Shown in pieces: positions 25,701 through 33,795 of a stretch of 64,000 bases of DNA. Every line of letters starts with the position of its first letter. Position 1 is the first letter of the stretch. The position numbers and the translations under genes were made by a program. Location of the stretch: the NCBI RefSeq assembly GCF_038738535.1, contig NZ_CP046128.1, forward strand, positions 744,001-808,000, given 5' to 3'. The notes beneath the pieces were generated by a model that saw only the letters and a program-made list of their open reading frames with translations, made no database searches and had not been told where the DNA came from. This stretch comes from Bacillus pumilus. GTDB lineage: Bacteria > Bacillota > Bacilli > Bacillales > Bacillaceae.

Positions 25701-27017
25701 TCCTTTTGCGATATTTGTATAATAATTCACACCGTTTCGTCCGCCTGCTTTAAACGGGGCACCTGCAGATAAAATCGGTAAATTTTGATACGCAGTGTCC
25801 TTCATTTTTTCTTGTGCATACCATTTTTGGGCATCTGTCACAATTTGAATCGAAGGGTCATCCATCACTTGAGCGAAAAAGCTATTAATGTCTGCTTCTG
25901 TTTTGCCAACAGGCTTTCTCACGTAATCAAGTGTGTTTTGATGCGTTGTTTGAATGGCATCTTTTACTGTGCTTTTCTGAGATGATACTCCGGCAACAGA
26001 TTCGATCTTGCCTGTTCCGTCTGTGACCTTCCAGCTGCTGCCGTCAGGCTCTAGTGTTAAATCAATGACTCCGAGGTAGCTGCCCCAGTTTTTTGACATG
26101 ACGACTGGGATGCCGTTGATGGTTCCTTTTGAGACGTTGAATTTGTCGACGCCGTTATATTCAGCGCTTGGGAATGTGCCATGCTGGTGGCCAGATACAA
26201 TGGCATTGATGCCTTTTGTTTTCGTGGCAAGGTCAAAGATCATATTTTCTGATCCTTTAGGTGAAGCTGTTTTTTCAATTCCTGTATGGGCAAGAGCGAC
26301 AATGACATCTGCGCCTTTCGCCTTCATTTCAGGAATGGTTTCATTGGCAGATTCGACGATGTCCTGCACTTGGACTTGTCCATCTAAATGCTTCTTATCC
26401 CACGTCATAATTTGTGGTGGAACGAATCCTATGTAACCAACTTTCACAGTTTGTGAGGCTCCGTTTGCATCTTTAAAGGTTTTATCTTGGATCACGTAAG
26501 GTGTAAAACGGTGTTCTCCATTTAGCTTTTTGACGTTCGCATTGACAATCGGGAAGTTGGCGCCCGCAATGGTACCGTCAAGGAAGGATAACCCGTAGTT
26601 AAATTCATGATTGCCAAGTGTTCCTGCATCGTATTTTAGTTTGTTGAGTGTATGAATAATGGGGTGAACCTTTGTTTGATTGATGATGCTGTCTTTCTCA
26701 TGTTTGTAAACGTATTCTCCAAGAGGGGTTCCTTGAATCAGGTCTCCGTTATCAACAAGGAGTGTATTTGGGTTTTGTGAGCGGTGCTTGTCAATCAGCT
26801 CGGCTGTTTTTGCCAAACCGAATTCATTTGTTTCTTTGTCGCTGTAATAATCATAATTCATCATGTTCGCATGAACATCGGTTGTGGCTAAGATGCTGAC
26901 CTTTACGGCATTGCCGTTTTCTGTTTCTGCATAAGTAGGTACTGCTGGGAGAATGAGACTAATCATCATAATGGAAGTGAGCAGAATAGACAGGTTTTTC
27001 CTTCGTTGCTTCTTCAC
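22743..27017 (-). CDS. yfkN: Cell-wall trifunctional nucleotide phosphoesterase YfkN
   Basis: A 1424-residue exported two-module enzyme, like B. subtilis YfkN, which has 2',3'-cyclic-nucleotide phosphodiesterase, 2'(3')- and 5'-nucleotidase activities and scavenges nucleotides. Seen: signal peptide (1-31, ending TYAE); module 1 metallophosphoesterase (~38-330; ATTDVHANMMNYDYYSD, NGDLIQGTPLG, LGNHEFNYG, GHQHG) plus nucleotidase C domain (~365-600); module 2 (~662-1150; MHTNDTHAHLDD, DAGDVFSGD, FGNHEFDKG, IGGHTHT); and a C-terminal sorting signal with LPNTA (~residue 1386), hydrophobic helix and KRTRKN tail, so it is a sortase substrate. Start GTG with GGCGGAG upstream. A Gly/Thr-rich linker precedes LPNTA. 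Confidence 0.95.
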   Translation of the reverse strand: MKKQRRKNLSILLTSIMMISLILPAVPTYAETENGNAVKVSILATTDVHANMMNYDYYSDKETNEFGLAKTAELIDKHRSQNPNTLLVDNGDLIQGTPLGEYVYKHEKDSIINQTKVHPIIHTLNKLKYDAGTLGNHEFNYGLSFLDGTIAGANFPIVNANVKKLNGEHRFTPYVIQDKTFKDANGASQTVKVGYIGFVPPQIMTWDKKHLDGQVQVQDIVESANETIPEMKAKGADVIVALAHTGIEKTASPKGSENMIFDLATKTKGINAIVSGHQHGTFPSAEYNGVDKFNVSKGTINGIPVVMSKNWGSYLGVIDLTLEPDGSSWKVTDGTGKIESVAGVSSQKSTVKDAIQTTHQNTLDYVRKPVGKTEADINSFFAQVMDDPSIQIVTDAQKWYAQEKMKDTAYQNLPILSAGAPFKAGGRNGVNYYTNIAKGDLAIKNIGDLYLYDNTVQIVKLRGSEVKDWLEMSAGQFNQIKPNVSKEQPILNEEYRSYNFDVIDGVTYQVDVTQPAKYSTTGTLVNANANRIKNLSYNGKTVSDNQEFLVVTNNYRASGGGGFPHLTQDKVVLASADENRQVLMDYIIEQKTINPSADQNWAIAPVKGATLTFESSLLAKPFAEKSSSVDFVRNASTDGLGVYKLAFKEDGTTEPPSSDNWNLTVMHTNDTHAHLDDAARRATKIKEIRAESKNNILLDAGDVFSGDLYFTKWQGLADLKLMNLMKYDAMTFGNHEFDKGPSVLRQFLTGDASDVDPKNRHQFEKPRFPVVSSNVDVSKEKQLSDLVKKPASFKAGEKKEAGIYPYILLDVNGEKVAVFGLTTEDTAITSSSGPNIQFKEAYKKAKETVNTIQTEEKINKIIALTHIGYNRDLELAQKVDGIDLIIGGHTHTLVEKLKVINKKEPTIVAQVKDYGQFLGKVDVAFDKKGVVQPKESSFDLISIDDSVKEDADAKAILDGYKADIQDLKTEKVGYTDVLLDGQREHVRAKETNLGNFIADGMLQKAQESAGADLAITNGGGIRGSIEKGDITLGDILTVMPFGNTLYVADLKGSQIKKALEQGLSGIEEGGGAFPHAAGIEYTFTLSKPAGSRLIDVKLKDQKGQLTDIDDEKTYRVATNAFVGTGGDGYSVFTEASHGEDLGYVDYEIFKEQIEKADGQISPVIDHRVKEVFLPRAKGKGAYDIQDDKKFQTYVQHTNKALLYLDKASKAKNVQLSLSKAQIAELKKREQDPNVTIYHDKVGLALPLSNLSEKSADIWMTKTDKVKNALTDTYDFQIKQDKKKVSTFKDPVTLSFTLDEPQKAKKPSVYYVDRKKNRYAKTSNGSFENGVASGQTEHFSEYTVLNQSGAAGTTPDQTGGDGETSAPGGGTGTDPNQDGTGLQGGTLPNTATMMYTAVLIGVLMLAAGGILYYYQRKRTRKNVSS

Positions 27018-27205
27018 CTGATCTCCGCCTTTCTAATTTTTTTGACCACAATACCTATTGTAGAAATGTTTCGTTAACTTTTGTAGTTATTTTTTGCAGA
27101 TTATTGTAAAGATAACATAAATCATACGAATTACCTTGTTGAGGGAATGCGAATGAGTCGAAATGCTTATTTTTATCGTAAGGGGTTTTCTGATAGGGAT
27201 AGGAT

Positions 27206-27230
27206 GTTTCATTTCAACATGCCCGGGTAT
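27206..27230 (+). promoter_or_regulatory. Sigma-B-type promoter of yfkM
   Basis: GTTTCA (27206-27211), 13-bp spacer, GGGTAT (27225-27230), close to the sigma-B consensus GTTTAA-N13-15-GGGTAT and 41 bp before the gene start. Confidence 0.85.
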
Positions 27231-27271
27231 AGTGTGTAGTGTAAACGATAATCAAGCAGGAGGGTTTCTAC

Positions 27272-27790
27272 ATGGGTAAGAAAATTGCAGTTGTATTAAC
27301 AGATTACTTTGAGGATGTTGAATACACCGAGCCTGCAAAAGCCTTTAAAGATGCAGGTCATGAAATCACAGTGATTGAAAACGAAAAAGGAAAAACAGTG
27401 AAAGGGAAGCAAGGAGATGCAGAAGTGAGAGTGGATGCGTCCATTGATCACGTGAAGCCTGAAGACTTCGATGCACTTCTGATTCCTGGCGGTTTCTCAC
27501 CAGACATTCTGCGTGCAGATGATCGTTACGTCCAATTCACTAAAGCATTTATGGACGAGAAAAAACCAGTATTTGCGATCTGTCACGGACCGCAATTGCT
27601 TATTACAGCGAAGACGCTGGAAGGAAGAAGCGCAACTGGCTATACATCCATTCAAGTAGATATGGAAAACGCAGGCGCTAAATTTAAAGACGAAGAAGTT
27701 GTCGTTTGTCAGGATCAGCTTGTGACAAGCCGTACACCTGATGACATTCCAGCATTTAACCGTGAATCATTAAAACTGCTTGAGAAATAA
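27272..27790 (+). CDS. yfkM: General stress protein YfkM (DJ-1/PfpI family)
   Basis: A 172-residue cytoplasmic protein of the DJ-1/PfpI superfamily (general stress protein 18 in B. subtilis); relatives act as deglycases or proteases on stress-damaged molecules. Seen: nucleophile elbow Cys104 in PVFAICHGPQLL, upstream Glu in TDYFEDVEYTEP and His next to the Cys. Start ATG with AGGAGGGTTTC upstream. Single gene with a sigma-B-type promoter and its own terminator, which fits general stress induction. The catalytic role is unproven. Confidence 0.93.
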   Translation: MGKKIAVVLTDYFEDVEYTEPAKAFKDAGHEITVIENEKGKTVKGKQGDAEVRVDASIDHVKPEDFDALLIPGGFSPDILRADDRYVQFTKAFMDEKKPVFAICHGPQLLITAKTLEGRSATGYTSIQVDMENAGAKFKDEEVVVCQDQLVTSRTPDDIPAFNRESLKLLEK

Positions 27791-27810
27791 ACCGCAGTTA
27801 TGACAGGATA

Positions 27811-27846
27811 AAAAAAGCCAGCACCTTGCGGGGTGCTGGCTTTTTC
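27811..27846 (+). terminator. Terminator after yfkM
   Basis: GCCAGCACC/GGTGCTGGC with a short loop, then five T; six A on the left make it possibly bidirectional. Confidence 0.88.
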
Positions 27847-27902
27847 TGCGCATGATGTAAGGAAACTGCGTGCAGACCGCAAAGCAGCTTCCTGATGCAC
27901 CA

Positions 27903-28118
27903 TTATTTTCTTAAGTTTTTTAGCTCGCTTGCGATGGCTTGCATTTCACTTGGGCTGAATGAAGATTTTTTCATCACCATTTGGTGAAGAAATTCGATAT
28001 CTTCGTACTTGTCTGGACTGAAGTCCTCGGCTTTGATGACTCCAATGTTCAGCATATTTAACTTTTGCGAAATGTCTTCAATCAGCTGATTGACTTCAGC
28101 CGCTTTTTGCTCTGACAA
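27903..28118 (-). CDS. yfkK: UPF0435 protein YfkK (DUF1128)
   Basis: A 71-residue soluble protein of family DUF1128/UPF0435. Seen: the conserved core [20 protein letters not shown] followed by [20 protein letters not shown]. The TTG at 28118 is chosen because AAAGGA lies 10 nt upstream and the resulting length equals that of B. subtilis YfkK; a GTG at 28127 is too close to the ribosome site. All-helical, function unknown. Syntenic with B. subtilis, where it neighbours yfkJ. Confidence 0.88.
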   Translation of the reverse strand: MSEQKAAEVNQLIEDISQKLNMLNIGVIKAEDFSPDKYEDIEFLHQMVMKKSSFSPSEMQAIASELKNLRK

Positions 28119-28195
28119 GGGCGGCACGTCCTTTCCTGCATATATGTCGAATAATATGTCTATTTTAACAGAAATGCAAAAGAATAAAAGGGCTA

Positions 28196-29551
28196 TTAAG
28201 ATGACACGGAGATGTTTTTCTCCTTTTTCTCCTGCTTAATCTTATCAATGATTCGTTTGGATTCAAATACGACAACCCCTGATAAACCGATGAGCCCGAT
28301 TAAGTTTGGAATCGCCATTAGCCCATTGAGCATATCTGCCACACCCCAAACGAAGTCATTTTTAAACACGGCACCGAAAAAGACAGCAATGACAAACACG
28401 ATGCGATAATACATGACGTACGAATCCTTCGCCAAATATGTAAAGCATTTTTCGCCATAATAGGACCAGCCAATGATGGTGGAATAGGCAAACAAGAGCA
28501 GACCGATTGCCACAATGGTTGAGCCAACTGGACCGAGGAAATGAGCAAAGGATAACGAGGTCAGCGCATCACTTTTCACTGTTAAATACATATCTGCCAT
28601 GACAATGGTAATGCCAGTGATAGAACAAACAATGATTGTATCGATAAACACTTGCGTCATAGATACGAGAGCTTGACGGGCGGGCATATCCGTTTTCGCA
28701 GCCGCAGCAGCAATTGGTGCTGACCCAAGACCTGCTTCATTGGAAAATACTCCTCGTGCCACACCCCAGCGAATGACAGTTCCAATTGCACCACCTGCCA
28801 CGGCTTGACCCGTAAAGGCATCTGAGAAAATAAGACCGACTGCGCCTGGAACGAGATCAGCATTCATGACAAGAATGATCAGACCGCAAATGACGTAAAA
28901 TAAAGCCATGACGGGTACAAAAATAGATGTGACCCGGCCAATGCTCTTAATTCCGCCTAAAATCACGAGTGCCGTAAAAGCAGTAATGATAATACCTGTC
29001 ACCCATGTTGGAATTTGAAAGGTAGAATTCATGACTCCTGAGATGGAATTAGACTGTACCAGGTTGCCGATCCCAAAGGCAGCACTGGCGCCGAAAACAG
29101 CAAATAGCACCCCTAGCCATTTCTGTTTCAAGCCATGCTCTAAATAATACATAGGTCCGCCAGACATTTCGCCTTTTTCGTTTTTGACTCTGTATTTAAC
29201 AGCAAGAACAGCTTCTGCAAACTTAGTGGCCATTCCGAAAAATGCAGCAAACCACATCCAGAATACCGCACCCGGACCACCCGCTATAACTGCCGAGGCC
29301 ACACCTACGATATTCCCTGTACCGACAGTTGCAGCAAGAGCCGTCATTAACGCTTGGAAATGAGAAATATCTCCTTCTGACATTTTGTCTTGTTTAGAAA
29401 AAGCGAGCTTTAAAGAATAAGGAAGTAATCTAATTTGAATGAAGAGAACGCGAAAGGTGAGGTATATTCCAGTACCAACAATTAAAATCAACAGGGGAGG
29501 CCCCCACAAAAAATTGTTCATCGTCGTGACAAACTGCTCAATTATTCCCAT
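28196..29551 (-). CDS. Sodium:alanine symporter (AGCS family)
   Basis: A 451-residue membrane transporter of the alanine/glycine:cation symporter family, importing small neutral amino acids with Na+. Seen: about eleven hydrophobic helices; family signatures [58 protein letters not shown] and [21 protein letters not shown]. The ATG start has GGGGGATATTAG upstream. No terminator was found after it. B. subtilis paralogues are AlsT, GlnT and YrbD; I cannot say which it matches best, so no symbol is given. It lies between yfkK and yfkJ. Confidence 0.9.
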   Translation of the reverse strand: MGIIEQFVTTMNNFLWGPPLLILIVGTGIYLTFRVLFIQIRLLPYSLKLAFSKQDKMSEGDISHFQALMTALAATVGTGNIVGVASAVIAGGPGAVFWMWFAAFFGMATKFAEAVLAVKYRVKNEKGEMSGGPMYYLEHGLKQKWLGVLFAVFGASAAFGIGNLVQSNSISGVMNSTFQIPTWVTGIIITAFTALVILGGIKSIGRVTSIFVPVMALFYVICGLIILVMNADLVPGAVGLIFSDAFTGQAVAGGAIGTVIRWGVARGVFSNEAGLGSAPIAAAAAKTDMPARQALVSMTQVFIDTIIVCSITGITIVMADMYLTVKSDALTSLSFAHFLGPVGSTIVAIGLLLFAYSTIIGWSYYGEKCFTYLAKDSYVMYYRIVFVIAVFFGAVFKNDFVWGVADMLNGLMAIPNLIGLIGLSGVVVFESKRIIDKIKQEKKEKNISVSS

Positions 29552-29679
29552 CTAATATCCCCCTTTGTTTGTGTAATTCTCCTAAAGTTTCTCCTGTTTT
29601 TGTGTAATTTGTCAATGGCGATGAGAGCTTTTCTTGCAAAGTTTCCAAAAGAAAAAGGGCTTGATATGATAGAGAAAAG

Positions 29680-29705
29680 GTTTTCGAAAAGAACTCTTAG
29701 GGAAA
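29680..29705 (+). promoter_or_regulatory. Probable sigma-B promoter of the yfkJ operon
   Basis: GTTTTC (29680-29685), 14-bp spacer, GGGAAA (29700-29705), 20 bp before yfkJ. B. subtilis yfkJ-yfkI-yfkH belongs to the sigma-B regulon. Confidence 0.65.
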
Positions 29706-29725
29706 AGATAGGAGGAGAATGAAGA

Positions 29726-30196
29726 ATGATTCATGTGTTATTCGTTTGTCTTGGCAATATTTGCAGGTCACCGATGGCAGAGGCCATGTTTAGAAAAAGA
29801 GTAGAAGATGAGGGGCTTAGCGAGCACTTTGTGATTGATTCAGCAGGGATTGGCGGCTGGCATCAAGGAAGTCCTCCGCATGAAGGAACGCGAAAGCTGC
29901 TTGATGAAAAAGGCATCAGCTATGAAGGAATGACTGCAAGACAAATCATGGAGAAGGATATCACCACATACGACTATATCATGGCGATGGATGCAGAAAA
30001 TGTAGGGGCACTTCGCAGTATAGCCGGCTATGGGAAACATCACTTTATTGGCCGTCTTCTTGATTTTGTAGAAGACGACGATCGAGATGATGTGCCAGAT
30101 CCTTATTACACTGGGAACTTTGAGGAAGTCCATGAATTAATTGAAACAGGAATTGACCGCTTTTTGACGTATGTAAAGAAAGAGAACCACCTTTAA
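29726..30196 (+). CDS. yfkJ: Low-molecular-weight protein tyrosine phosphatase YfkJ
   Basis: A 156-residue cytoplasmic LMW-PTP that removes phosphate from tyrosine residues; in B. subtilis YfkJ is a stress-linked phosphatase. Seen: P-loop VCLGNICRSPMAEAMF with Cys8 and Arg14 (CX5R), and the general-acid Asp in VPDPYYTGNFEEV. Start ATG with AGGAGGAGAATG upstream. First of three closely spaced genes (20 bp, then 18 bp gaps) with yfkI and yfkH, as in B. subtilis. Confidence 0.95.
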   Translation: MIHVLFVCLGNICRSPMAEAMFRKRVEDEGLSEHFVIDSAGIGGWHQGSPPHEGTRKLLDEKGISYEGMTARQIMEKDITTYDYIMAMDAENVGALRSIAGYGKHHFIGRLLDFVEDDDRDDVPDPYYTGNFEEVHELIETGIDRFLTYVKKENHL

Positions 30197-30216
30197 CTGA
30201 AAGGAGATCAGACGAG

Positions 30217-30549
30217 ATGGAAGAAAAAAATCAAATCGTGCTCCGAGGAGCTGCCATAGGAGCAGCTTGCGGCGCATTGCTAACTTTATTTCATCGGCCA
30301 ACGAGAATTGCACTCAAAGACAAATGGAATGACTGCCAGCAAAAGCTGGATGAATACCGCCAGGAGCCAGGCAGAATATCGGCTTGCATGAAAGAAAAGA
30401 TGGAAGAAACGAAGCAGCTGATGCGAACAGTCTCAGATGATTTGTCATTTTTAAATGAACAGGTCAATCAGTTAAAGGAAACAACCCCAAGGGTATTAGA
30501 AATTATTGAAGAAACAAAGGATCACTTTCAATCGAAACAGACAGATTGA
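30217..30549 (+). CDS. yfkI: YfkI-like general stress protein
   Basis: A 110-residue protein. Seen: a short N-terminal hydrophobic stretch (VLRGAAIGAACGALLTLF) and a long charged helical remainder with coiled-coil character (DKWNDCQQKLDEYRQEPG, MEETKQLMRTVSDDL). Members with this layout (YtxH-like) are small membrane-anchored stress proteins. ATG start with GAAAGGAG upstream. Named by position between yfkJ and yfkH; biochemical function unknown. Confidence 0.82.
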   Translation: MEEKNQIVLRGAAIGAACGALLTLFHRPTRIALKDKWNDCQQKLDEYRQEPGRISACMKEKMEETKQLMRTVSDDLSFLNEQVNQLKETTPRVLEIIEETKDHFQSKQTD

Positions 30550-30567
30550 TCATTGGAGATGAGGCGT

Positions 30568-31386
30568 ATGGGTTTTATTAAAGCGTTAATTGAACGCTTT
30601 TTGCTGCATGAAGGACCGGCAAAATCTGCTGAGCTTGCGTATTTCTTTTTGCTTTCATTATTTCCGTTTCTCATCTTCGTGCTGACACTGGTTGGGTATT
30701 TGCCGCTGACGTCAAAGGATGTCCTGAGCGTCATTTCTGGTTATGCGCCAGAAGGAGCGCTTTCGATGATTGAATCCATTGCCGATCAGACGCTGAATAA
30801 TCGTAACGGCGGGTTATTATCGTTCGGGATTATTGCCGCCCTTTGGTCAGCATCTAACGGCATTAATGCCGTCGTCAGAGCTTTTAACCATGCTTACGAA
30901 GTTGAGGAGAATCGTTCCTTCATTCTCGTACGTTTAACATCGATCATCTTAACGATCGCGATGGTTTTGACCATTATTTTTGCCTTGATGCTGCCTGTCT
31001 TTGGAAAAGAACTTGGTTTATTTGTCGCTAAATTAGTCGGGCAGTCAGATGCCTTTCTCACCGTATGGACTGCGATGAGATGGATCATTAGCCCGCTGAT
31101 TTTGTTGATTGTTTTTACATCCTTGTACTATTTTGCTCCAAACATTAGGCTGAAATTGAAATTTGTTCTGCCAGGTGCCATTTTTGCATCGATTGGATGG
31201 ATTTTGGTCAGCATGCTGTTTTCATTTTACGTAGGCGAGTTTGCCAACTACAGTGCGATGTACGGAAGCATTGGGGGAATCATTATTTTAATGATCTGGT
31301 TTTATTTAACCGGCATCATGATTATCCTTGGCGGCGAGCTCAATGCGCTTTTACATAAACGTAAAATCGTACCAGGCAAGCTATAA
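30568..31386 (+). CDS. yfkH: YihY/BrkB-family membrane protein YfkH
   Basis: A 272-residue membrane protein of the YihY (formerly RNase BN) family. Seen: six hydrophobic helices and the signatures ELAYFFLLSLFPFLIF, SASNGINAVVRAFNHAYEVEE, LYYFAPN and GSIGGIIILMIWFYLTGIMIILGGELNA. Start ATG at 30568 is chosen by spacing to GGAG; a TTG at 30553 in frame sits inside the ribosome site. Last gene of yfkJ-I-H. Function not known; these proteins are not ribonucleases. Confidence 0.9.
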   Translation: MGFIKALIERFLLHEGPAKSAELAYFFLLSLFPFLIFVLTLVGYLPLTSKDVLSVISGYAPEGALSMIESIADQTLNNRNGGLLSFGIIAALWSASNGINAVVRAFNHAYEVEENRSFILVRLTSIILTIAMVLTIIFALMLPVFGKELGLFVAKLVGQSDAFLTVWTAMRWIISPLILLIVFTSLYYFAPNIRLKLKFVLPGAIFASIGWILVSMLFSFYVGEFANYSAMYGSIGGIIILMIWFYLTGIMIILGGELNALLHKRKIVPGKL

Positions 31387-31450
31387 AGAAATCCGGGCAT
31401 CCTAAAGAAGAACGAACAAGTTCAATCTGAATGGATGGGGGAAATCACAT

Positions 31451-31558
31451 ATGTCCAAACAATCGAAAAAAGGCGGAAGCAATACGAAACAAAACAAAGG
31501 TCATCAGCCTAAGCACAAAACAAGCGGCAGTGCGAACGGGCAAAATGGATATCACTAA
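31451..31558 (+). CDS. Small basic Lys/Gln/Gly-rich protein
   Basis: A 35-residue protein, MSKQSKKGGSNTKQNK then GHQPKHKTSGSANGQNGYH, with no hydrophobic stretch, no Cys and high Lys/Gln/Asn/Gly/His. The ATG has GATGGGGGAAA upstream and a strong terminator follows. Composition is like the minor small acid-soluble spore proteins (SspL/M/N/P type), but I do not recognise a specific family. I infer a disordered, possibly sporulation-related peptide. Confidence 0.6.
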   Translation: MSKQSKKGGSNTKQNKGHQPKHKTSGSANGQNGYH

Positions 31559-31562
31559 ATGA

Positions 31563-31596
31563 AAAACTCCTCTGCATAGCGCAGGGGAGTTTTTAT
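31563..31596. terminator. Bidirectional terminator
   Basis: AACTCCTCTGC against GCAGGGGAGTT around ATAGC, T-run after and A-run before; serves the small gene and the convergent GNAT gene. Confidence 0.82.
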
Positions 31597-31597
31597 T

Positions 31598-32098
31598 TCA
31601 AAATCGTATATATCGCTTAAGGATAAAAGCGGCATCAGGCTTTGACTGATGGTGAGGATCGAGCTCGAATCCAGCATTCATCGCTACACGTTCACTTCGA
31701 ACATGACCTACAGGACAAAAAATTTCAAATCCATCGACTTTTGTAGAAAATATTTCTGTCATATATTTCACGATCGTTGTCACAATACCCTGACCTTGTG
31801 CGTCTTGACCAATCCAATAACCAATATTGCCTATTTTCTGATCAAACGTCAGACGGAACACCCCGATAAGTTGGTCGTTCAGCTTAATGCCAGCTTCCAA
31901 CCCTTTTTGTTCATTGTAGGTAGTTTGAGTCGATTGAATAAATGTTCTGACATCCTCTATGCTTTTGCAGTGATGGACCCATGGAAGCCATTCCTCTAAA
32001 TGAGCCTGATTCTCTTGAATAAGTTTCAATAATGTGTCCGCATCTTCAAATTGTAGAGATGTCAAAGTCAATTCATTTGTGATGTCGTATGTAAACAA
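31598..32098 (-). CDS. GNAT-family N-acetyltransferase (RimJ/RimL-like)
   Basis: A 166-residue acetyltransferase using acetyl-CoA. Seen: RimL-type layout with LTLTSLQFEDADTLLKLI, WLPWVHHCKSIEDVRTFI, the acetyl-CoA loop YWIGQDAQGQGIVTTIVKYM (QGQGI) and FEIFCPVGHVRSERVAMNAGFEL. The TTG at 32098 is chosen because GGAGGG lies 7 nt upstream; an ATG at 32113 overlaps that site. It starts 16 bp after the MFS gene and is probably co-transcribed with it. Substrate may be a ribosomal-protein N terminus or a small molecule; unknown. Confidence 0.85.
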   Translation of the reverse strand: MFTYDITNELTLTSLQFEDADTLLKLIQENQAHLEEWLPWVHHCKSIEDVRTFIQSTQTTYNEQKGLEAGIKLNDQLIGVFRLTFDQKIGNIGYWIGQDAQGQGIVTTIVKYMTEIFSTKVDGFEIFCPVGHVRSERVAMNAGFELDPHHQSKPDAAFILKRYIRF

Positions 32099-32114
32099 AG
32101 ATCGTCCCTCCATT

Positions 32115-33278
32115 TTAATGACTTTCAACCACTGCTGCCGTTCGCCCAAATCGAACGCAGAAAAACACGAATAATATCACGATGCTGACAAGGTAAAGTA
32201 AATTCATTCCTTCAAACGTTTGCACAAAGATTCCACCGAGAACAGGCCCGAGAATACTCCCCGCACTAAACGCCATCCCGCACATCAAATTTCCAGCAGG
32301 AAGCAGATGCTTTGGCAATAAGTCGGTCATATAACTGATGCCAAGTGAGAAGGTAGAGCCTACAGCCATTCCGGCAATAAAGAAACAAATCGCAACAGCC
32401 AAAACCGATTGAATGAAAATTCCTGCTAGTAGGAAAAAGAAAGACCCGACGAGTGTGACACATAAAATGATGCGGCGCCTGCCAAACCGGTCGCTGAGCA
32501 TCCCGAGAGGTAGCTGAAAGACAATACTTCCAATGGCAAACGCAGGTAAAATAAACGCAACTGCATCTACTGTTACCCCGCTTCTGAGTGCATAAACAGG
32601 GAAGTTGCTATTGAGTGTCGTTTCTAAAAAGCCATAGCAAAAAGGCATCATAAAGGCGACCCAGCCAAATTGAAAGGCTTTCTTAAAGCGCTTCAAACTG
32701 TTTGTCTGCTCTGACGTCTGCACTTCGCCCGTATCTGGATATGTATTTTTCAAAACAAAAACAAGCAGCCAAATACATAAACTAACGGCACCAGAAACAA
32801 TGAAAGGTAAAGATGGGTTGATTTCAATGAGTGGTGTTAAAAAAGGTCCAGCGGCAAAACCGAGTCCAAAGGATAACCCATACAATGAAATATTTCGCCC
32901 GCGATTTCTCGATGACGACGCATAGGTCACCCACGTCTGTGTAGAGAAATGCAGCATATGATCACCAATCCCGATCATGAGCCGCAGGAAGAACCAGACG
33001 ACATAAGATTCAAAAAACACAAAGCTAAACAAGCTTAAAAAGACAGCAGCGCCCCCAATGACAATTAACGGCTTAAACCCAAACCGGCGAAGCGGCGCTT
33101 CCATAAAGGGGGATGCTAGCAGCACGCCAAGATATAAGCCTGTGGCATGCAGACCGTTTAACGTAGGAGAAGTGCCGGCATGTTCAAAAATAATCGAAAT
33201 GACAGGCAATAACGCTCCCTGCGAAAAACCAGATACAGATACAAGTAAAATTAAAATCAAAAAGTGAATTCTCGACAT
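32115..33278 (-). CDS. yfkF: MFS transporter YfkF
   Basis: A 387-residue, twelve-helix major facilitator, probably an exporter. Seen: first-half loop motif PFMEAPLRRFGFKPLIVIGG, antiporter-like region GLSFGLGFAAGPFLTP in helix 5, and the second-half loop LPLGMLSDRFGRRRIILC. Start ATG with AAGGAG upstream. Equivalent by position and length to B. subtilis YfkF, a predicted MFS exporter of unknown substrate. Followed within 16 bp by a GNAT gene, a pairing sometimes seen with export and modification of toxic compounds. Confidence 0.86.
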   Translation of the reverse strand: MSRIHFLILILLVSVSGFSQGALLPVISIIFEHAGTSPTLNGLHATGLYLGVLLASPFMEAPLRRFGFKPLIVIGGAAVFLSLFSFVFFESYVVWFFLRLMIGIGDHMLHFSTQTWVTYASSSRNRGRNISLYGLSFGLGFAAGPFLTPLIEINPSLPFIVSGAVSLCIWLLVFVLKNTYPDTGEVQTSEQTNSLKRFKKAFQFGWVAFMMPFCYGFLETTLNSNFPVYALRSGVTVDAVAFILPAFAIGSIVFQLPLGMLSDRFGRRRIILCVTLVGSFFFLLAGIFIQSVLAVAICFFIAGMAVGSTFSLGISYMTDLLPKHLLPAGNLMCGMAFSAGSILGPVLGGIFVQTFEGMNLLYLVSIVILFVFFCVRFGRTAAVVESH

Positions 33279-33353
33279 AAGAAGCTCCTTACAAGTTCAT
33301 ATTTTCATCGTACAATGGAACCATAGGGGTTTCAATAGAAAGGTGGAAAAGGA

Positions 33354-33731
33354 ATGAAACTGATATACGAAACGGACCGGTGGATTGCGGGAACAAATGA
33401 AAAGCAGCTGTATATCTCAGGAAAAGAAGAAATGGGGTACAGGCCATCTCAATTGTTCACCTCAGCTATTGCAGGCTGCTTTGGAGAAATGCTCATTCAT
33501 GTATGCCGGAAAAAGCGAATATCCTGTGAAGGGCTGACGATCACATCTGAAACGACAAGAGCAGGAGCTGTAAACAAAATCTCCCGTATTCATTTACATA
33601 TCATTTTTGAACACATCAATACATCTGAAGAACAAATAGATAAAGTCATCACAATTGCTTTGAAGCATTGTTCGATGGTGCAGTCTGTGAAAGGAAGTAT
33701 TGAGGTCACCTTCTCACACGAGCGAATCTAA
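33354..33731 (+). CDS. OsmC-family peroxiredoxin-like protein
   Basis: A 125-residue cytoplasmic protein of the OsmC/Ohr superfamily. Seen: first conserved Cys in FTSAIAGCFGEMLIHVCRKKRI and second Cys in ALKHCSMVQSVKGSIEV, the usual two-Cys layout of organic-hydroperoxide-reducing or sulfur-handling members. Start ATG with AAAGGTGGAAAAGG upstream. Divergent from yfkF and 64 bp before chaA. Whether it reduces peroxides here is unproven. Confidence 0.85.
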   Translation: MKLIYETDRWIAGTNEKQLYISGKEEMGYRPSQLFTSAIAGCFGEMLIHVCRKKRISCEGLTITSETTRAGAVNKISRIHLHIIFEHINTSEEQIDKVITIALKHCSMVQSVKGSIEVTFSHERI

Positions 33732-33795
33732 ATGTATATGATGCCGGCACTCACGAAAGAATAACAATCAGACATATGAAAAGGAGAATGGCTGT

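Noticed and set aside
33281..33353. Sigma-B promoter before the OsmC gene
   Set aside because: GGGGTTTCAATAGAAAGG contains GTTTCA, but no GGGTAT-like -10 at the right distance before the gene start.
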